A model generated the notes under the pieces. The model worked only from the letters and a program-made list of their open reading frames with translations. It made no database searches and was not told the origin of the DNA. A DNA stretch of 27,848 bases from a virus, in IMG/VR virus record IMGVR_UViG_3300025840_000197, positions 1 through 27,848 of that record; one strand, given 5' to 3'. This document shows positions 7,005 through 13,783 of the stretch, piece by piece. How positions within the stretch are numbered: position 1 is the first letter of the stretch; every line of letters begins with the position of its first letter. The position numbers were made by a program, and so were the translations under genes.

Positions 7005-7843
7005 TACTAATAGATTTTACTCAGACCATAATAGCAGGTCTGATGGCACAACTCAAAATGAACGATGAGGTGTTGTCCGAAGACATACTTCGACACATGA
7101 TTCTCAACTCTGTTCGTAACTACCAAAAACGATACGGTTCCGATTATGGACAAATCGTATTATGCACAGATGCACCTAACCCATGGAGACGGGAGTTCTA
7201 TCCACAATATAAAGCTAATCGTAAGAAGTCTCGTGATGCAGACGATAGAGATTGGGGTATGATATTCCAAACACTACAGAAGGTGAAAGACGAGATTCGT
7301 GATAACTTCCCTTATGTGTATATGAGTGTTGATAATGCAGAAGCTGATGATATCATTGCAGTAATCACTAAACATTTTCACGAGAAAGAAGATATCCTTA
7401 TTGTTTCAGGTGACAAAGATTTTCAACAACTTCACAAGTATAGGGGTGTGAGACAGTTCTCACCTAACCTTGGTAAGGATATTGTGTGTGAAGACCCTGA
7501 AGCATTTCTAAAAGAACATATCCTCAAAGGAGACAAGTCAGATGGTGTTCCTAACATTCTATCTAATGATGATTGTTTGGATTTGGGTATTCGACAAACA
7601 CCAATGAGAAAAAACATTGTTGACAAATATATGAGAATCACCATTGAAAATGATGATAAATACTATCGTAATTGGTTAAGAAACCAAACTCTTATTAACC
7701 TAGATTTTATTCCTGACTATATGGAAGAGACTATACTAAAAGAGTTTGATGAAGCTACACCAGTTTATGGGAAGGTGTTTGATTATTTAAGAGAACATCG
7801 TTTAAATGAATTATTAAATCATGTTGAGGATTTTACAGTATGA
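7001..7843 (+). CDS. rnh: T4-type RNase H (5'-3' exonuclease, primer removal)
   Basis: This 280-residue protein is the T4 RNase H/FEN-1 type nuclease that removes RNA primers from lagging-strand fragments at the fork. The metal-binding acidic residues lie in the expected places: D5 (LIDFTQ), D57 (LCTDAPN), E114/D116/D117 (AEADDII) and D138/D140 (SGDKDFQQL). GDKSDGVPN (177-185) is the helix-three-turn-helix DNA-binding segment. T4 RNase H is 305 residues, so this is slightly short but complete. It overlaps both neighbours by ATGA. In T4 the enzyme works with gp32, encoded here at 20529. Confidence 0.92.
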   Translation: MILIDFTQTIIAGLMAQLKMNDEVLSEDILRHMILNSVRNYQKRYGSDYGQIVLCTDAPNPWRREFYPQYKANRKKSRDADDRDWGMIFQTLQKVKDEIRDNFPYVYMSVDNAEADDIIAVITKHFHEKEDILIVSGDKDFQQLHKYRGVRQFSPNLGKDIVCEDPEAFLKEHILKGDKSDGVPNILSNDDCLDLGIRQTPMRKNIVDKYMRITIENDDKYYRNWLRNQTLINLDFIPDYMEETILKEFDEATPVYGKVFDYLREHRLNELLNHVEDFTV

Positions 7844-8358
7844 CAGAAGAAGTTAAAAGAGGAAGAGGCAGACCAAAAGGTGCCCCTAATAAACCTAAAA
7901 TGGAATTGATTAGTGAGAGAGTGAACCTCACAATGAATGCAGATGTATACGAGATTTTGTGTCAAGCAAATATCGTTGCAGGTGAAGACAAAGATAAAGC
8001 AATCAATGGTCTTCGTGTATTCAATGACAGAAATGGTGCAGTGAAGAAAGTGTTACAATGGTTGTTTGACCCTAACATTAATTCTACACTTCCTGAAGGT
8101 GAAACACCCTTTAATAGAGATACAGCACCAGGCTCCGATTTATCACCCACACAGTTAAGACATGAGGTGAGAAAATTTAGATACTTCGTTACAGAAGAAG
8201 TTCCACAGACTAGAAGAGAACTTATGTGGATTCAATTGTTAGAAGGTATTCCTGCTAAAGAAGCAGAAATGATAGACTTAATAAAGGATAAGAAAAATCC
8301 TTTCCCTAACGTTACTAAGGAAATTGCTGTTGAAGCATTTCCTGACATTAGAGTTTAG
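7840..8358 (+). CDS. Conserved marine T4-like phage protein with AT-hook-like N-terminus
   Basis: This 172-residue protein is of a type I associate with marine T4-like phages; its function is unknown. The N-terminus KRGRGRPKGAPNKPK contains the GRP core of an AT-hook, which binds the minor groove of AT-rich DNA. Behind it are a helical region and the segment FDPNINSTLPEGETPF. The protein could be DNA-associated. It is coupled to RNase H by ATGA, which also fits a role near DNA. I am sure it is a gene, but not of a specific role. Confidence 0.7.
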   Translation: MTEEVKRGRGRPKGAPNKPKMELISERVNLTMNADVYEILCQANIVAGEDKDKAINGLRVFNDRNGAVKKVLQWLFDPNINSTLPEGETPFNRDTAPGSDLSPTQLRHEVRKFRYFVTEEVPQTRRELMWIQLLEGIPAKEAEMIDLIKDKKNPFPNVTKEIAVEAFPDIRV

Positions 8359-8402
8359 ATAAATATAATATACTACAGTCCTCAGAGACTATACATATGT
8401 AA

Positions 8403-8474
8403 CATGGAAAGTTTTTATAACATTTCCTAGTGTGTTGAACTTTCTAGTCGCGTAGGGCTCCATGGATTTTTTTT
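8403..8474 (+). promoter_or_regulatory. Structured leader with closing stem and U8 tract
   Basis: The 130-base gap between two genes contains CATGGA (8403-8408) complementary to TCCATG (8459-8464), an inner AAGTT/AACTT pair (8409-8413 with 8438-8442), and eight Ts at 8467-8474. An alternative hairpin GGAAA/TTTCC (8406-8410 with 8423-8427) excludes the first. A weak late-promoter-like GATAAATA lies just upstream at 8358. It may be a terminator with a long stem, or a structured leader of the next gene, which lacks a Shine-Dalgarno sequence. Confidence 0.45.
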
Positions 8475-8488
8475 AATGGTAAATAATT

Positions 8489-9676
8489 ATGAATGAAGAG
8501 AACAAATCAAACTTTGCAATGCAGACTCCTGAGATATCAGAATTTCAGAGACTACAAGAGAGACTTCAAAACTCTCACGTTCCCGTTTCCCCACAACAAG
8601 CTCAAGTAACACAAAATATTCTTGAACTCGGTTTAAAGAAAGGAATGTTTAGTCTTCAAGACATCCTTGCAGTGCATGACCTTAACCTCAAACTTGCACA
8701 AGGTTTAGAAGACCATAATAAAATGGTTCAAACAACTCAAAACCGATTGTTAGAAATTCAAGAGTCTGAACTTGTTGCAAAACAACAAGAACTTGCAGAA
8801 CGAGAAGTAGCACAACAACAGAAACTTACTGATGAACGACTTCTTCGTAAGAGAATGGAAGACCGAGTCAAAACACTTGAAGCTCAAATTGCAACACTAG
8901 GACAAGCTCCTATTTCAACTATTAGTGAAGTAACAGAAAATGTTGCAGTGTTTACCCCTTCCTTCGACAAGGATGCATCAACAACAACCGTAGATAAAGT
9001 TGAATCTAAACCAAAATCAAAAGCTTGGGACATGGTTCGTGCAATGAACCCTGTAACAGAAGATACTGCTAAACCTCATATTGACGATGCTTATGATGCA
9101 GACCTATCACATACCAAAGAACCTTTAATTCCTTTAGATACACCACAATCTGATTCAAGATATGTTACTGAAAATATTGTTGAAGAACCTATTGTAGAAG
9201 AAGAGTTAAAGGTTGCAGAAGAAGATGTGAAAACTACACCAACATTCTCAGGCCCTAAGATTACTGCAACAAATATGCCTTCTAATGAAGAGACATCTGA
9301 AGAAGAAAGTGAGTTTACAATCGATGGAAAACCTGTCAAGATATATGAAGATATAGAAGATGTCGAAAAGGCAATGGAAGAAAAGAAAGCTGCATTGTCT
9401 GAAGAAGTTGAAGAAGAATACGAAGAGATTGTAATTCCTAGTGAGTCAGAACTTCGTGCAATGACTAAGAAAGATATCGATGCACAAGCAAAACTTTTAG
9501 GTTTTGAAAATGTGTCTACAACTCAAACAAAAAATGAAATGATTACTACATTTTTAAATGAGACTGAAGCCTATATTACACAACTACAAAATGATGGAGA
9601 ATTTATAAGTGCTACAGAACAGGAAGAGACAGAAGACTCATCTAAAGACGATATCAGAGACGGTGGTTTCTTCTAA
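8489..9676 (+). CDS. Acidic coiled-coil protein, unknown function
   Basis: This 395-residue protein is not recognised. Residues 55-145 form a long charged helix rich in Gln, Glu, Leu and Lys, a probable coiled coil. Residues 150-300 are low-complexity, acidic and proline/threonine-rich, likely disordered. A final segment around 315-375 (SELRAMTKKDIDAQAKLLGF) looks like a small helical SAP/Rho-N-like domain. There is no signal peptide or membrane segment. A scaffold, DNA-binding or virion-associated role is possible. No Shine-Dalgarno sequence precedes the ATG; the gene follows a structured leader with a U-tract. Confidence 0.7.
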   Translation: MNEENKSNFAMQTPEISEFQRLQERLQNSHVPVSPQQAQVTQNILELGLKKGMFSLQDILAVHDLNLKLAQGLEDHNKMVQTTQNRLLEIQESELVAKQQELAEREVAQQQKLTDERLLRKRMEDRVKTLEAQIATLGQAPISTISEVTENVAVFTPSFDKDASTTTVDKVESKPKSKAWDMVRAMNPVTEDTAKPHIDDAYDADLSHTKEPLIPLDTPQSDSRYVTENIVEEPIVEEELKVAEEDVKTTPTFSGPKITATNMPSNEETSEEESEFTIDGKPVKIYEDIEDVEKAMEEKKAALSEEVEEEYEEIVIPSESELRAMTKKDIDAQAKLLGFENVSTTQTKNEMITTFLNETEAYITQLQNDGEFISATEQEETEDSSKDDIRDGGFF

Positions 9677-10097
9677 GACGAAGTTACGACCTCTTGTTGT
9701 TAAAGAAACAAACATAGCTTATCACGAATGGTTTAGTAACCTAGACTTAGACAGTGTAGTAAGATTTGATTTCCCATATCAAATGGGTATCCGATTAGGA
9801 TATAATTGGTTAGACCATACATATCTCTATCAAGTAGATAACCATTTAGAGTTCTCTGCATTTCAAAGAGAAGAGAGTGACCCACTTAAAAGTATAATGG
9901 TCAAACCTTTTTATTTTGATTATAACCGATGGATTAATTCAGACATTGATGAAGATGCAGACAGTATCTTTTTCTACATTCCAAAATATTTTTGTGAAGG
10001 ATTTGAAATTGGTGATGAGGTAGAATACGAAATGATTGACCAAAAAATTGTAGATGACAAACTGCAAGAAAGATATGTAGTGTGTAAAAATGTCTGA
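9663..10097 (+). CDS. Hypothetical protein, first gene of radical SAM cluster
   Basis: This protein is about 144 residues from the GTG at 9663, chosen because AGAGAC lies just upstream and the overlap with the preceding gene is then only 14 bases; the frame is open back to a GTG at 9609. No family is recognised. It is soluble and rich in aromatic and acidic residues (YHEWFSNLDLDSVVRFDF near the start). It overlaps the radical SAM gene by 8 bases, so the two are likely co-translated and may act together. Confidence 0.65.
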   Translation: MVSSKTKLRPLVVKETNIAYHEWFSNLDLDSVVRFDFPYQMGIRLGYNWLDHTYLYQVDNHLEFSAFQREESDPLKSIMVKPFYFDYNRWINSDIDEDADSIFFYIPKYFCEGFEIGDEVEYEMIDQKIVDDKLQERYVVCKNV

Positions 10098-11025
10098 GCA
10101 TGGTCGAAACATTCCTATTGTAGCTGTCGACCAATATGACTTTCTAGAACATAGACGTGAACAAGAACGTAAACACTGGGACAAAAAACACAATGGTTCA
10201 AATCCCCTTGACTCGATTCTTACGATTGAAATTAATACTACTGAGTTGTGCAATCGCACCTGTGTCTTTTGTCCAAGACATGACCCATCAGTTTTTCCCA
10301 ACAGGAATCTCCATCTTACGATTAAAGGTGCTCAAACCATTGCAGAAGAATTAGCAGAAAACAATTATGGTGGTAAGATATCCTTTAGTGGATTTGGTGA
10401 GAACTTACTTAACCCTGATTTCGTAGAAATCGTAAAGACATTCAGAACAGAGTTACCTTATGCAACACTTGAGTGTAACACTAACGGTGACAAACTTACA
10501 GACAAATACATTAGAGACCTAGTTCACTATGCAGGGTTAGACCTACTCTATATTAATCTATACGATGGCCCTGAACAATTTGAGAAGTTTGATGAAATGA
10601 TTTTGTGGGCAGAGATTAGACAAGACCAATATAAGTTTCGTATGCACTGGGGTGACTTTGAGAAACACGGACTGATACTCAACAATAGAAGTGGTGTTAT
10701 CGATTGGGTTGGTATTGAAGAGACTAATATAAAATCTCTACAAGGTAAACCCTGTCACTATCCTTTCTACAAAATGTTTGTGGATTGGAACGGTGATGTT
10801 CTATTCTGTTCTAACGACTGGGGTAGAGAACATGTCGTAGGTAATCTACTACAATCGTCTTTGTATGATGTATGGTTCAGTAAACCCATGAATAAGATTA
10901 GAAAAAGATTAATGAAAGGTGATAGAAGTATGTCACCTTGTAATAAATGCAGTGTTGATGGTTCACTGTTCGGAAAACCATCCTTTGATTTAATAGTTCA
11001 ACATCTAGATGAAAAAAGGAGATAG
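10090..11025 (+). CDS. Radical SAM enzyme with SPASM-like C-terminal domain
   Basis: This 311-residue protein has the radical SAM motif CNRTCVFC (C54, C58, C61), which binds the 4Fe-4S cluster that cleaves S-adenosylmethionine. The glycine-rich GFGEN near 101 and CNTNG near 129 follow as in the family barrel. The C-terminal part has C222, C240, C284 and C287 with the pattern FVDWNGDVLFC and GNLLQSSLYDVW, typical of SPASM domains that hold auxiliary Fe-S clusters. SPASM enzymes modify peptides, sugars or cofactors; the substrate here is unknown. It lies in a tight cluster with a nucleotidyltransferase-like and a dehydrogenase-like gene, which hints at a sugar or nucleotide pathway. The IscA-like carrier may supply its clusters. 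Confidence 0.9.
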   Translation: MSEHGRNIPIVAVDQYDFLEHRREQERKHWDKKHNGSNPLDSILTIEINTTELCNRTCVFCPRHDPSVFPNRNLHLTIKGAQTIAEELAENNYGGKISFSGFGENLLNPDFVEIVKTFRTELPYATLECNTNGDKLTDKYIRDLVHYAGLDLLYINLYDGPEQFEKFDEMILWAEIRQDQYKFRMHWGDFEKHGLILNNRSGVIDWVGIEETNIKSLQGKPCHYPFYKMFVDWNGDVLFCSNDWGREHVVGNLLQSSLYDVWFSKPMNKIRKRLMKGDRSMSPCNKCSVDGSLFGKPSFDLIVQHLDEKRR

Positions 11026-11028
11026 AAA

Positions 11029-11349
11029 ATGGACTGGCAAAACCCTACTACCCAAATCATTGGGAGTTTTGATGTATGGGGTGAAAACGAGAACAATTTG
11101 TTCGAGGAAGCTTATAAAAAAACAGAGAGAGTTATCATCATGGTTCGTTCAAAATCTGATGATAGTATGGAGTTTAAACAAAAGAAGACATGGATTATAT
11201 CCAGTCTAAGTAACTTAGGTTACTTTCATCAACATGAGTTTGATGTAATACGTGTTCCGAATGTTATACATATTATGACAAACAATGCAGATGAAATATA
11301 TTTAGAGGATTTGAGTGAGTCGCAGAGTAGTAATTACAGGTTCCACTAA
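11029..11349 (+). CDS. Nucleotidyltransferase-like protein lacking the HxGH motif
   Basis: This 106-residue protein resembles the small cytidylyl/adenylyltransferase-fold proteins of marine phages. It starts with a strand and turn like the nucleotide-binding start of that fold (TQIIGSFDVWGENENN), then a helix and LFEEAYKKTERVIIMVRSK, and later FDVIRVPNVIHIM. In active enzymes the first turn carries HxGH; here the matching stretch reads WGENEN with no histidine. It also lacks a visible C-terminal signature. It is therefore probably a catalytically dead or repurposed member. AAGGAG precedes the ATG. It overlaps the dehydrogenase-like gene by 35 bases. The fold call comes from pattern resemblance only. 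Confidence 0.5.
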   Translation: MDWQNPTTQIIGSFDVWGENENNLFEEAYKKTERVIIMVRSKSDDSMEFKQKKTWIISSLSNLGYFHQHEFDVIRVPNVIHIMTNNADEIYLEDLSESQSSNYRFH

Positions 11350-11899
11350 ACTTGCAAAAGTTATTGCAGACACTTTTAGTGCAACACCAGTTAATGGTCA
11401 ATCACACACAGTAGATTGTGTTAGGGTAGAACAGCCTATTGATTGGAATGAATATGATATATTCATCAATCATGCACATGTAGGATTCTGTCAGACAGAA
11501 CTTCTATGGAGTGCATTCCAAGCATGGAAGAATGATGAGTCAAAATATATTGTCAACATTTCATCAAGGGCTGCAAAACCTAATATCTCTAAAGGTTATC
11601 TTTATGCAGCTCAGAAAGCTGCACTGAATCACTTAAGTGATAACCTAGTGTATAACTCAGATAAGAAGTGTCGTATCACTACACTTAATTTGGGTTTATT
11701 AGAGAATAAAGATGGGATACCTTCTGTCTCATATCAAAATGTGATGAATGCAATATGGTGGTGTGTTATGAACTATCCTCAAATGGATGTTCCTGAAATT
11801 ACTATTCAAGCACCTGAGTCTTATGTATCCGTTCAAGAAGAAAAGGAAATGTTTAGAGACTACCCGTTTTTAAGGAATGGGGACACAATAAAGGTATAA
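11315..11899 (+). CDS. Short-chain dehydrogenase/reductase-like protein (GTG start)
   Basis: This 194-residue protein has the overall order of an NAD(P)-binding short-chain dehydrogenase. VVITGSTKLAKVIA near the N-terminus takes the place of the TGxxxGxG loop, NHAHVGF that of NNAG, and ISSRAAKPNISKGYLYAAQK gives the catalytic Ser and YxxxK. The usual family length is about 250, so it is short, and the glycine loop is degenerate, so activity is uncertain. The GTG start at 11315 has AGAGGAT 6 bases upstream. It is the last gene of the radical SAM cluster and its stop lies in the late promoter of the next gene. Confidence 0.75.
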   Translation: MSRRVVITGSTKLAKVIADTFSATPVNGQSHTVDCVRVEQPIDWNEYDIFINHAHVGFCQTELLWSAFQAWKNDESKYIVNISSRAAKPNISKGYLYAAQKAALNHLSDNLVYNSDKKCRITTLNLGLLENKDGIPSVSYQNVMNAIWWCVMNYPQMDVPEITIQAPESYVSVQEEKEMFRDYPFLRNGDTIKV

Positions 11900-11902
11900 A
11901 TA
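11895..11902 (+). promoter_or_regulatory. T4-type late promoter (TATAAATACTATT)
   Basis: This is a perfect TATAAATA octamer followed by CTATT, the same extension found at strong T4 late promoters such as that of gene 23. The ATG of the next gene follows directly, 5 bases after the octamer, so transcription would begin at or near the start codon. Confidence 0.75.
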
Positions 11903-11907
11903 CTATT

Positions 11908-12159
11908 ATGGCAGATATACAATACAACGATTTTGGTTTCACAGCTTTAGATGCAGAAGAACTTGCATCTGTTGACACTAGAATTATAGAAAAAACCACA
12001 ACAGCAACTGAGGTCATTCAGAAGCTTGATAATTTTATTCGTCCTCTTCTAGAGAACCTTGCAAAAGATTCAGATAAGGACTACATCTATTGGCCTAACA
12101 GAATAGACATTATCAATAAAAAAATAATAGAACTTAACGAAATACAAAATAAGTTATAA
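11908..12159 (+). CDS. Small conserved phage protein under a late promoter
   Basis: This 83-residue protein is not assigned a function. It begins MADIQYNDFGFTALDAEEL and ends with a helix after YIYWPNRIDIINKK; I associate this pattern with small proteins of marine T4-like phages. It has no Shine-Dalgarno sequence and sits directly behind a textbook late promoter, so it is likely a late, possibly virion or assembly protein made from a leaderless message. The next genes switch to early-type promoters. Confidence 0.75.
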   Translation: MADIQYNDFGFTALDAEELASVDTRIIEKTTTATEVIQKLDNFIRPLLENLAKDSDKDYIYWPNRIDIINKKIIELNEIQNKL

Positions 12160-12165
12160 ACCCCC

Positions 12166-12195
12166 TTGACTGTGACAGTCATTTTTTGTTATTAT
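12166..12195 (+). promoter_or_regulatory. Early sigma70-type promoter with 15-base palindrome
   Basis: TTGACT (12166-12171), 18-base spacer, TATTAT (12190-12195). The perfect palindrome TGACTGTGACAGTCA (12167-12181) covers the -35 box and is followed by six Ts. It could be an operator, or the 6-base stem plus T-run could also terminate transcription of the gene upstream. Confidence 0.8.
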
Positions 12196-12220
12196 AGACT
12201 TCTTAACTATGGAGAAGTAG

Positions 12221-12460
12221 ATGAATAACTTATACGAGAATGAAACTGCACTTATGCAGATTGTCAAACTTGGTAGACGAATGATTGATAAATGTGAATT
12301 TGAAGGAGCATTTAAAGATAATGATGAAATGTGGAACAATGCAGTCACAGCAGGTAATCGTCTTTGCACTATTGGAACGACTTGGGGTATCCAAAGTGTT
12401 GCAGAATTAACCCACCAAGAACAAAAAGCAGTAAAAGCTTTCTTAGATTTAAAACTATAA
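12221..12460 (+). CDS. Small early protein, unknown
   Basis: This 79-residue soluble, helical protein (NNLYENETALMQIVKLGRRM) has no recognised family. A strong ribosome binding site (GGAGAAG at 12211-12217) follows the early promoter at 12166, so it is well placed for early expression. It could be one of the many small host-takeover proteins of T4-like phages; nothing in the sequence identifies a target. The tRNA gene follows within 7 bases of its stop. Confidence 0.7.
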   Translation: MNNLYENETALMQIVKLGRRMIDKCEFEGAFKDNDEMWNNAVTAGNRLCTIGTTWGIQSVAELTHQEQKAVKAFLDLKL

Positions 12461-12466
12461 TTGTCT

Positions 12467-12544
12467 GTCCTCTTAGCTCAGTTGGAATAGAGCATGTGCC
12501 TTCTAAGCACAGGGTCGGGAGTTCGAATCTCTCAGGGGACGCCA
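12467..12544 (+). tRNA. tRNA-Arg(UCU) with encoded CCA
   Basis: A complete cloverleaf can be drawn. The acceptor stem is GTCCTCT/AGGGGAC, the D arm is GCTC/GAGC, the anticodon stem is TGTGC/GCACA around loop CTTCTAA (anticodon TCT), and the T arm is GGGAG/CTCTC with loop TTCGAAT. Discriminator G and an encoded CCA (12542-12544) complete it. It reads AGA, the most frequent arginine codon by eye in this window, so it may support translation of AT-rich phage genes. It lies in an early transcription unit between two small protein genes and must be processed from that transcript. Confidence 0.96.
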
Positions 12545-12562
12545 AATTAAGGAGAATTAAAT

Positions 12563-12739
12563 ATGAGATTGATAATAGAAAACTACGGTGATGCACAAAT
12601 CTATCTAGATAGGTCACCTGATGGCATCAAAAGATACATCGTAACCCACCAAAAAGAACCAAAAGAAGTTGAATTATTCAACTCTATTTGGTATACCCTT
12701 GATTTTGTTAAGAAAAAAACTTTAGAAAAATTGTCATAA
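12563..12739 (+). CDS. Small hypothetical protein after the tRNA
   Basis: This 58-residue protein begins MRLIIENYGDAQIYLDRS and has no recognised family. A clear AAGGAG ribosome binding site at 12550-12555 lies 18 bases after the tRNA gene. It is charged and soluble. The following early promoter starts 5 bases after its stop. The good ribosome binding site and snug packing support a real early gene. Confidence 0.65.
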   Translation: MRLIIENYGDAQIYLDRSPDGIKRYIVTHQKEPKEVELFNSIWYTLDFVKKKTLEKLS

Positions 12740-12743
12740 ATGC

Positions 12744-12773
12744 TTGACAATGGGTCTCATTTTTTAGTATACT
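12744..12773 (+). promoter_or_regulatory. Early sigma70-type promoter, conserved-spacer class
   Basis: TTGACA (12744-12749), 18-base spacer with the shared ATGGGTCTCATTTTTT core, TATACT (12768-12773). Transcription would start near 12780, about 23 bases before the ATG used at 12803. Confidence 0.8.
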
Positions 12774-12802
12774 AATAACTGATGAGAAATAAAGGAGACA
12801 AA

Positions 12803-13153
12803 ATGAAATTATCCCAATTAGTAAACGAAGTTAACCAAGAACAAGAGTTGTTGCAATTATGTGACAAACTTTGTGACGACTTGTTGACTGCACACTTGAA
12901 ACAATATCCCACACTTACAGACCAAGGTTACACATATGAAGTTGGTCGTAAGTATATCAAAATTATTTCACATGACATGAATCAAAGATGTGTTTGGGGT
13001 TTCATTAATAAAGGTAATACTAATTTTAATATAGGTGATGTCTTTAAAGCTGCAGGGTGGGGAACTCCTGCTTTGAACGCAGCAAGAGGCAATCTCTTCG
13101 ATGGTTATGAAATCTTCGGAATGAGAAAGTATGGCCCTGATTATTTAAGGTAG
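12803..13153 (+). CDS. Conserved small phage protein, unknown function
   Basis: This 116-residue protein is started at ATG 12803 because AAAGGAG lies immediately upstream; the ATG at 12782 would be only about 2 bases from the predicted transcript start. The C-terminal half VWGFINKGNTNFNIGDVF, then KAAGWGTPALNAARGN and GPDYL, belongs to a pattern common among marine phage proteins of unknown function (a conserved Gly-Trp-x-x-Pro-Ala then Ala-Arg-Gly-Asn). It is soluble, with no nuclease or kinase motif. It may be a host-directed early protein. Confidence 0.75.
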   Translation: MKLSQLVNEVNQEQELLQLCDKLCDDLLTAHLKQYPTLTDQGYTYEVGRKYIKIISHDMNQRCVWGFINKGNTNFNIGDVFKAAGWGTPALNAARGNLFDGYEIFGMRKYGPDYLR

Positions 13154-13162
13154 GAGAAAGTT

Positions 13163-13363
13163 ATGTCAGTAGCTTATTGTGATAAAATTGCAGATGTGTG
13201 TCGAAATGCACTACTCAAATACGACCCTGACCAAATCATTGGTTTTGTAAGTAATATAAAATTAGACCTATCAAACGAAGGTTCTTTTAGGTCAACAAAG
13301 AAGACCATTGAAGTTTCTGATATGAATGGTAAAAAATATTTAATAACGGTAATAGAGACTTGA
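13163..13363 (+). CDS. Small hypothetical protein
   Basis: This 66-residue protein has no recognised family. AGGAGA just before the ATG is a good ribosome binding site, and the gene follows the previous one after 9 bases, so both share the promoter at 12744. It contains two cysteines near the N-terminus and a basic patch (FRSTKKTIEVSDMNGKK). Its stop overlaps the -35 box of the next promoter. Confidence 0.65.
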   Translation: MSVAYCDKIADVCRNALLKYDPDQIIGFVSNIKLDLSNEGSFRSTKKTIEVSDMNGKKYLITVIET

Positions 13364-13389
13364 CAATGAGTCCTGTTTTTTTATATAAT
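13360..13389 (+). promoter_or_regulatory. Early sigma70-type promoter, conserved-spacer class
   Basis: TTGACA (13360-13365), 18-base spacer with ATGAGTCC and a run of seven Ts, TATAAT (13384-13389). Transcription would start near 13396. It drives the small genes and the cell-wall hydrolase that follow. Confidence 0.82.
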
Positions 13390-13415
13390 TATAATATGGT
13401 AGTAAAGGAGAAAAT

Positions 13416-13652
13416 ATGTCAATAGAAAAATCCAATTTCGAAAACGATGCACAAGCAGCTGCATATCAACTAGAGTTAGACTTTAGACAACTCAATGAGT
13501 CTGACCTATCTGAGTCAGATATCTATAACCTCAAAACTTACGGTGCATTGTCTCCAATGGAATTTGCACCTGAACCGTTTGATTCTGATGAATGTTTGTG
13601 TGGTAAGATAAATTGTTCTGAAGCATACGAACATGTCACAGGTGGTGTCTAA
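13416..13652 (+). CDS. Small acidic hypothetical protein with cysteine cluster
   Basis: This 78-residue protein is strongly acidic (rich in Asp, Glu and Ser in the middle). It has a C-terminal CLCGKINC with three cysteines, which could hold a metal, though a second ligand pair is not seen. AAAGGAG gives a strong ribosome binding site after the promoter at 13360. Its stop overlaps the ATG of the next gene. The function is unknown. Confidence 0.65.
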   Translation: MSIEKSNFENDAQAAAYQLELDFRQLNESDLSESDIYNLKTYGALSPMEFAPEPFDSDECLCGKINCSEAYEHVTGGV

Positions 13653-13783
13653 TGGATTTCGTAATTAGTTTACTGTTTTGTCTAGTAGGTGCAGTAATCA
13701 TCTACTTACAGGCTGTATGTGAAGAGGAGAGAAGAACGAATAAACATATTCCCCTTATATGGGAAAAGGAGTTTTGGAAATGA
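13652..13783 (+). CDS. Small single-pass membrane protein, holin/spanin candidate by context
   Basis: This 43-residue protein has an N-terminal hydrophobic helix (FVISLLFCLVGAVIIYL, residues 3-19) and a charged tail. The stop of the preceding gene overlaps its ATG, and its own stop forms ATGA with the start of the cell-wall hydrolase gene. Because it is coupled to a predicted lysis enzyme, a holin, antiholin or inner-membrane spanin-like role is possible. The size and topology alone do not prove it. Confidence 0.55.
   Translation: MDFVISLLFCLVGAVIIYLQAVCEEERRTNKHIPLIWEKEFWK

Noticed and set aside
12364-12617. Open frames on both strands across the tRNA gene
   Set aside because: They are shadows of a complete tRNA and of the small genes beside it.
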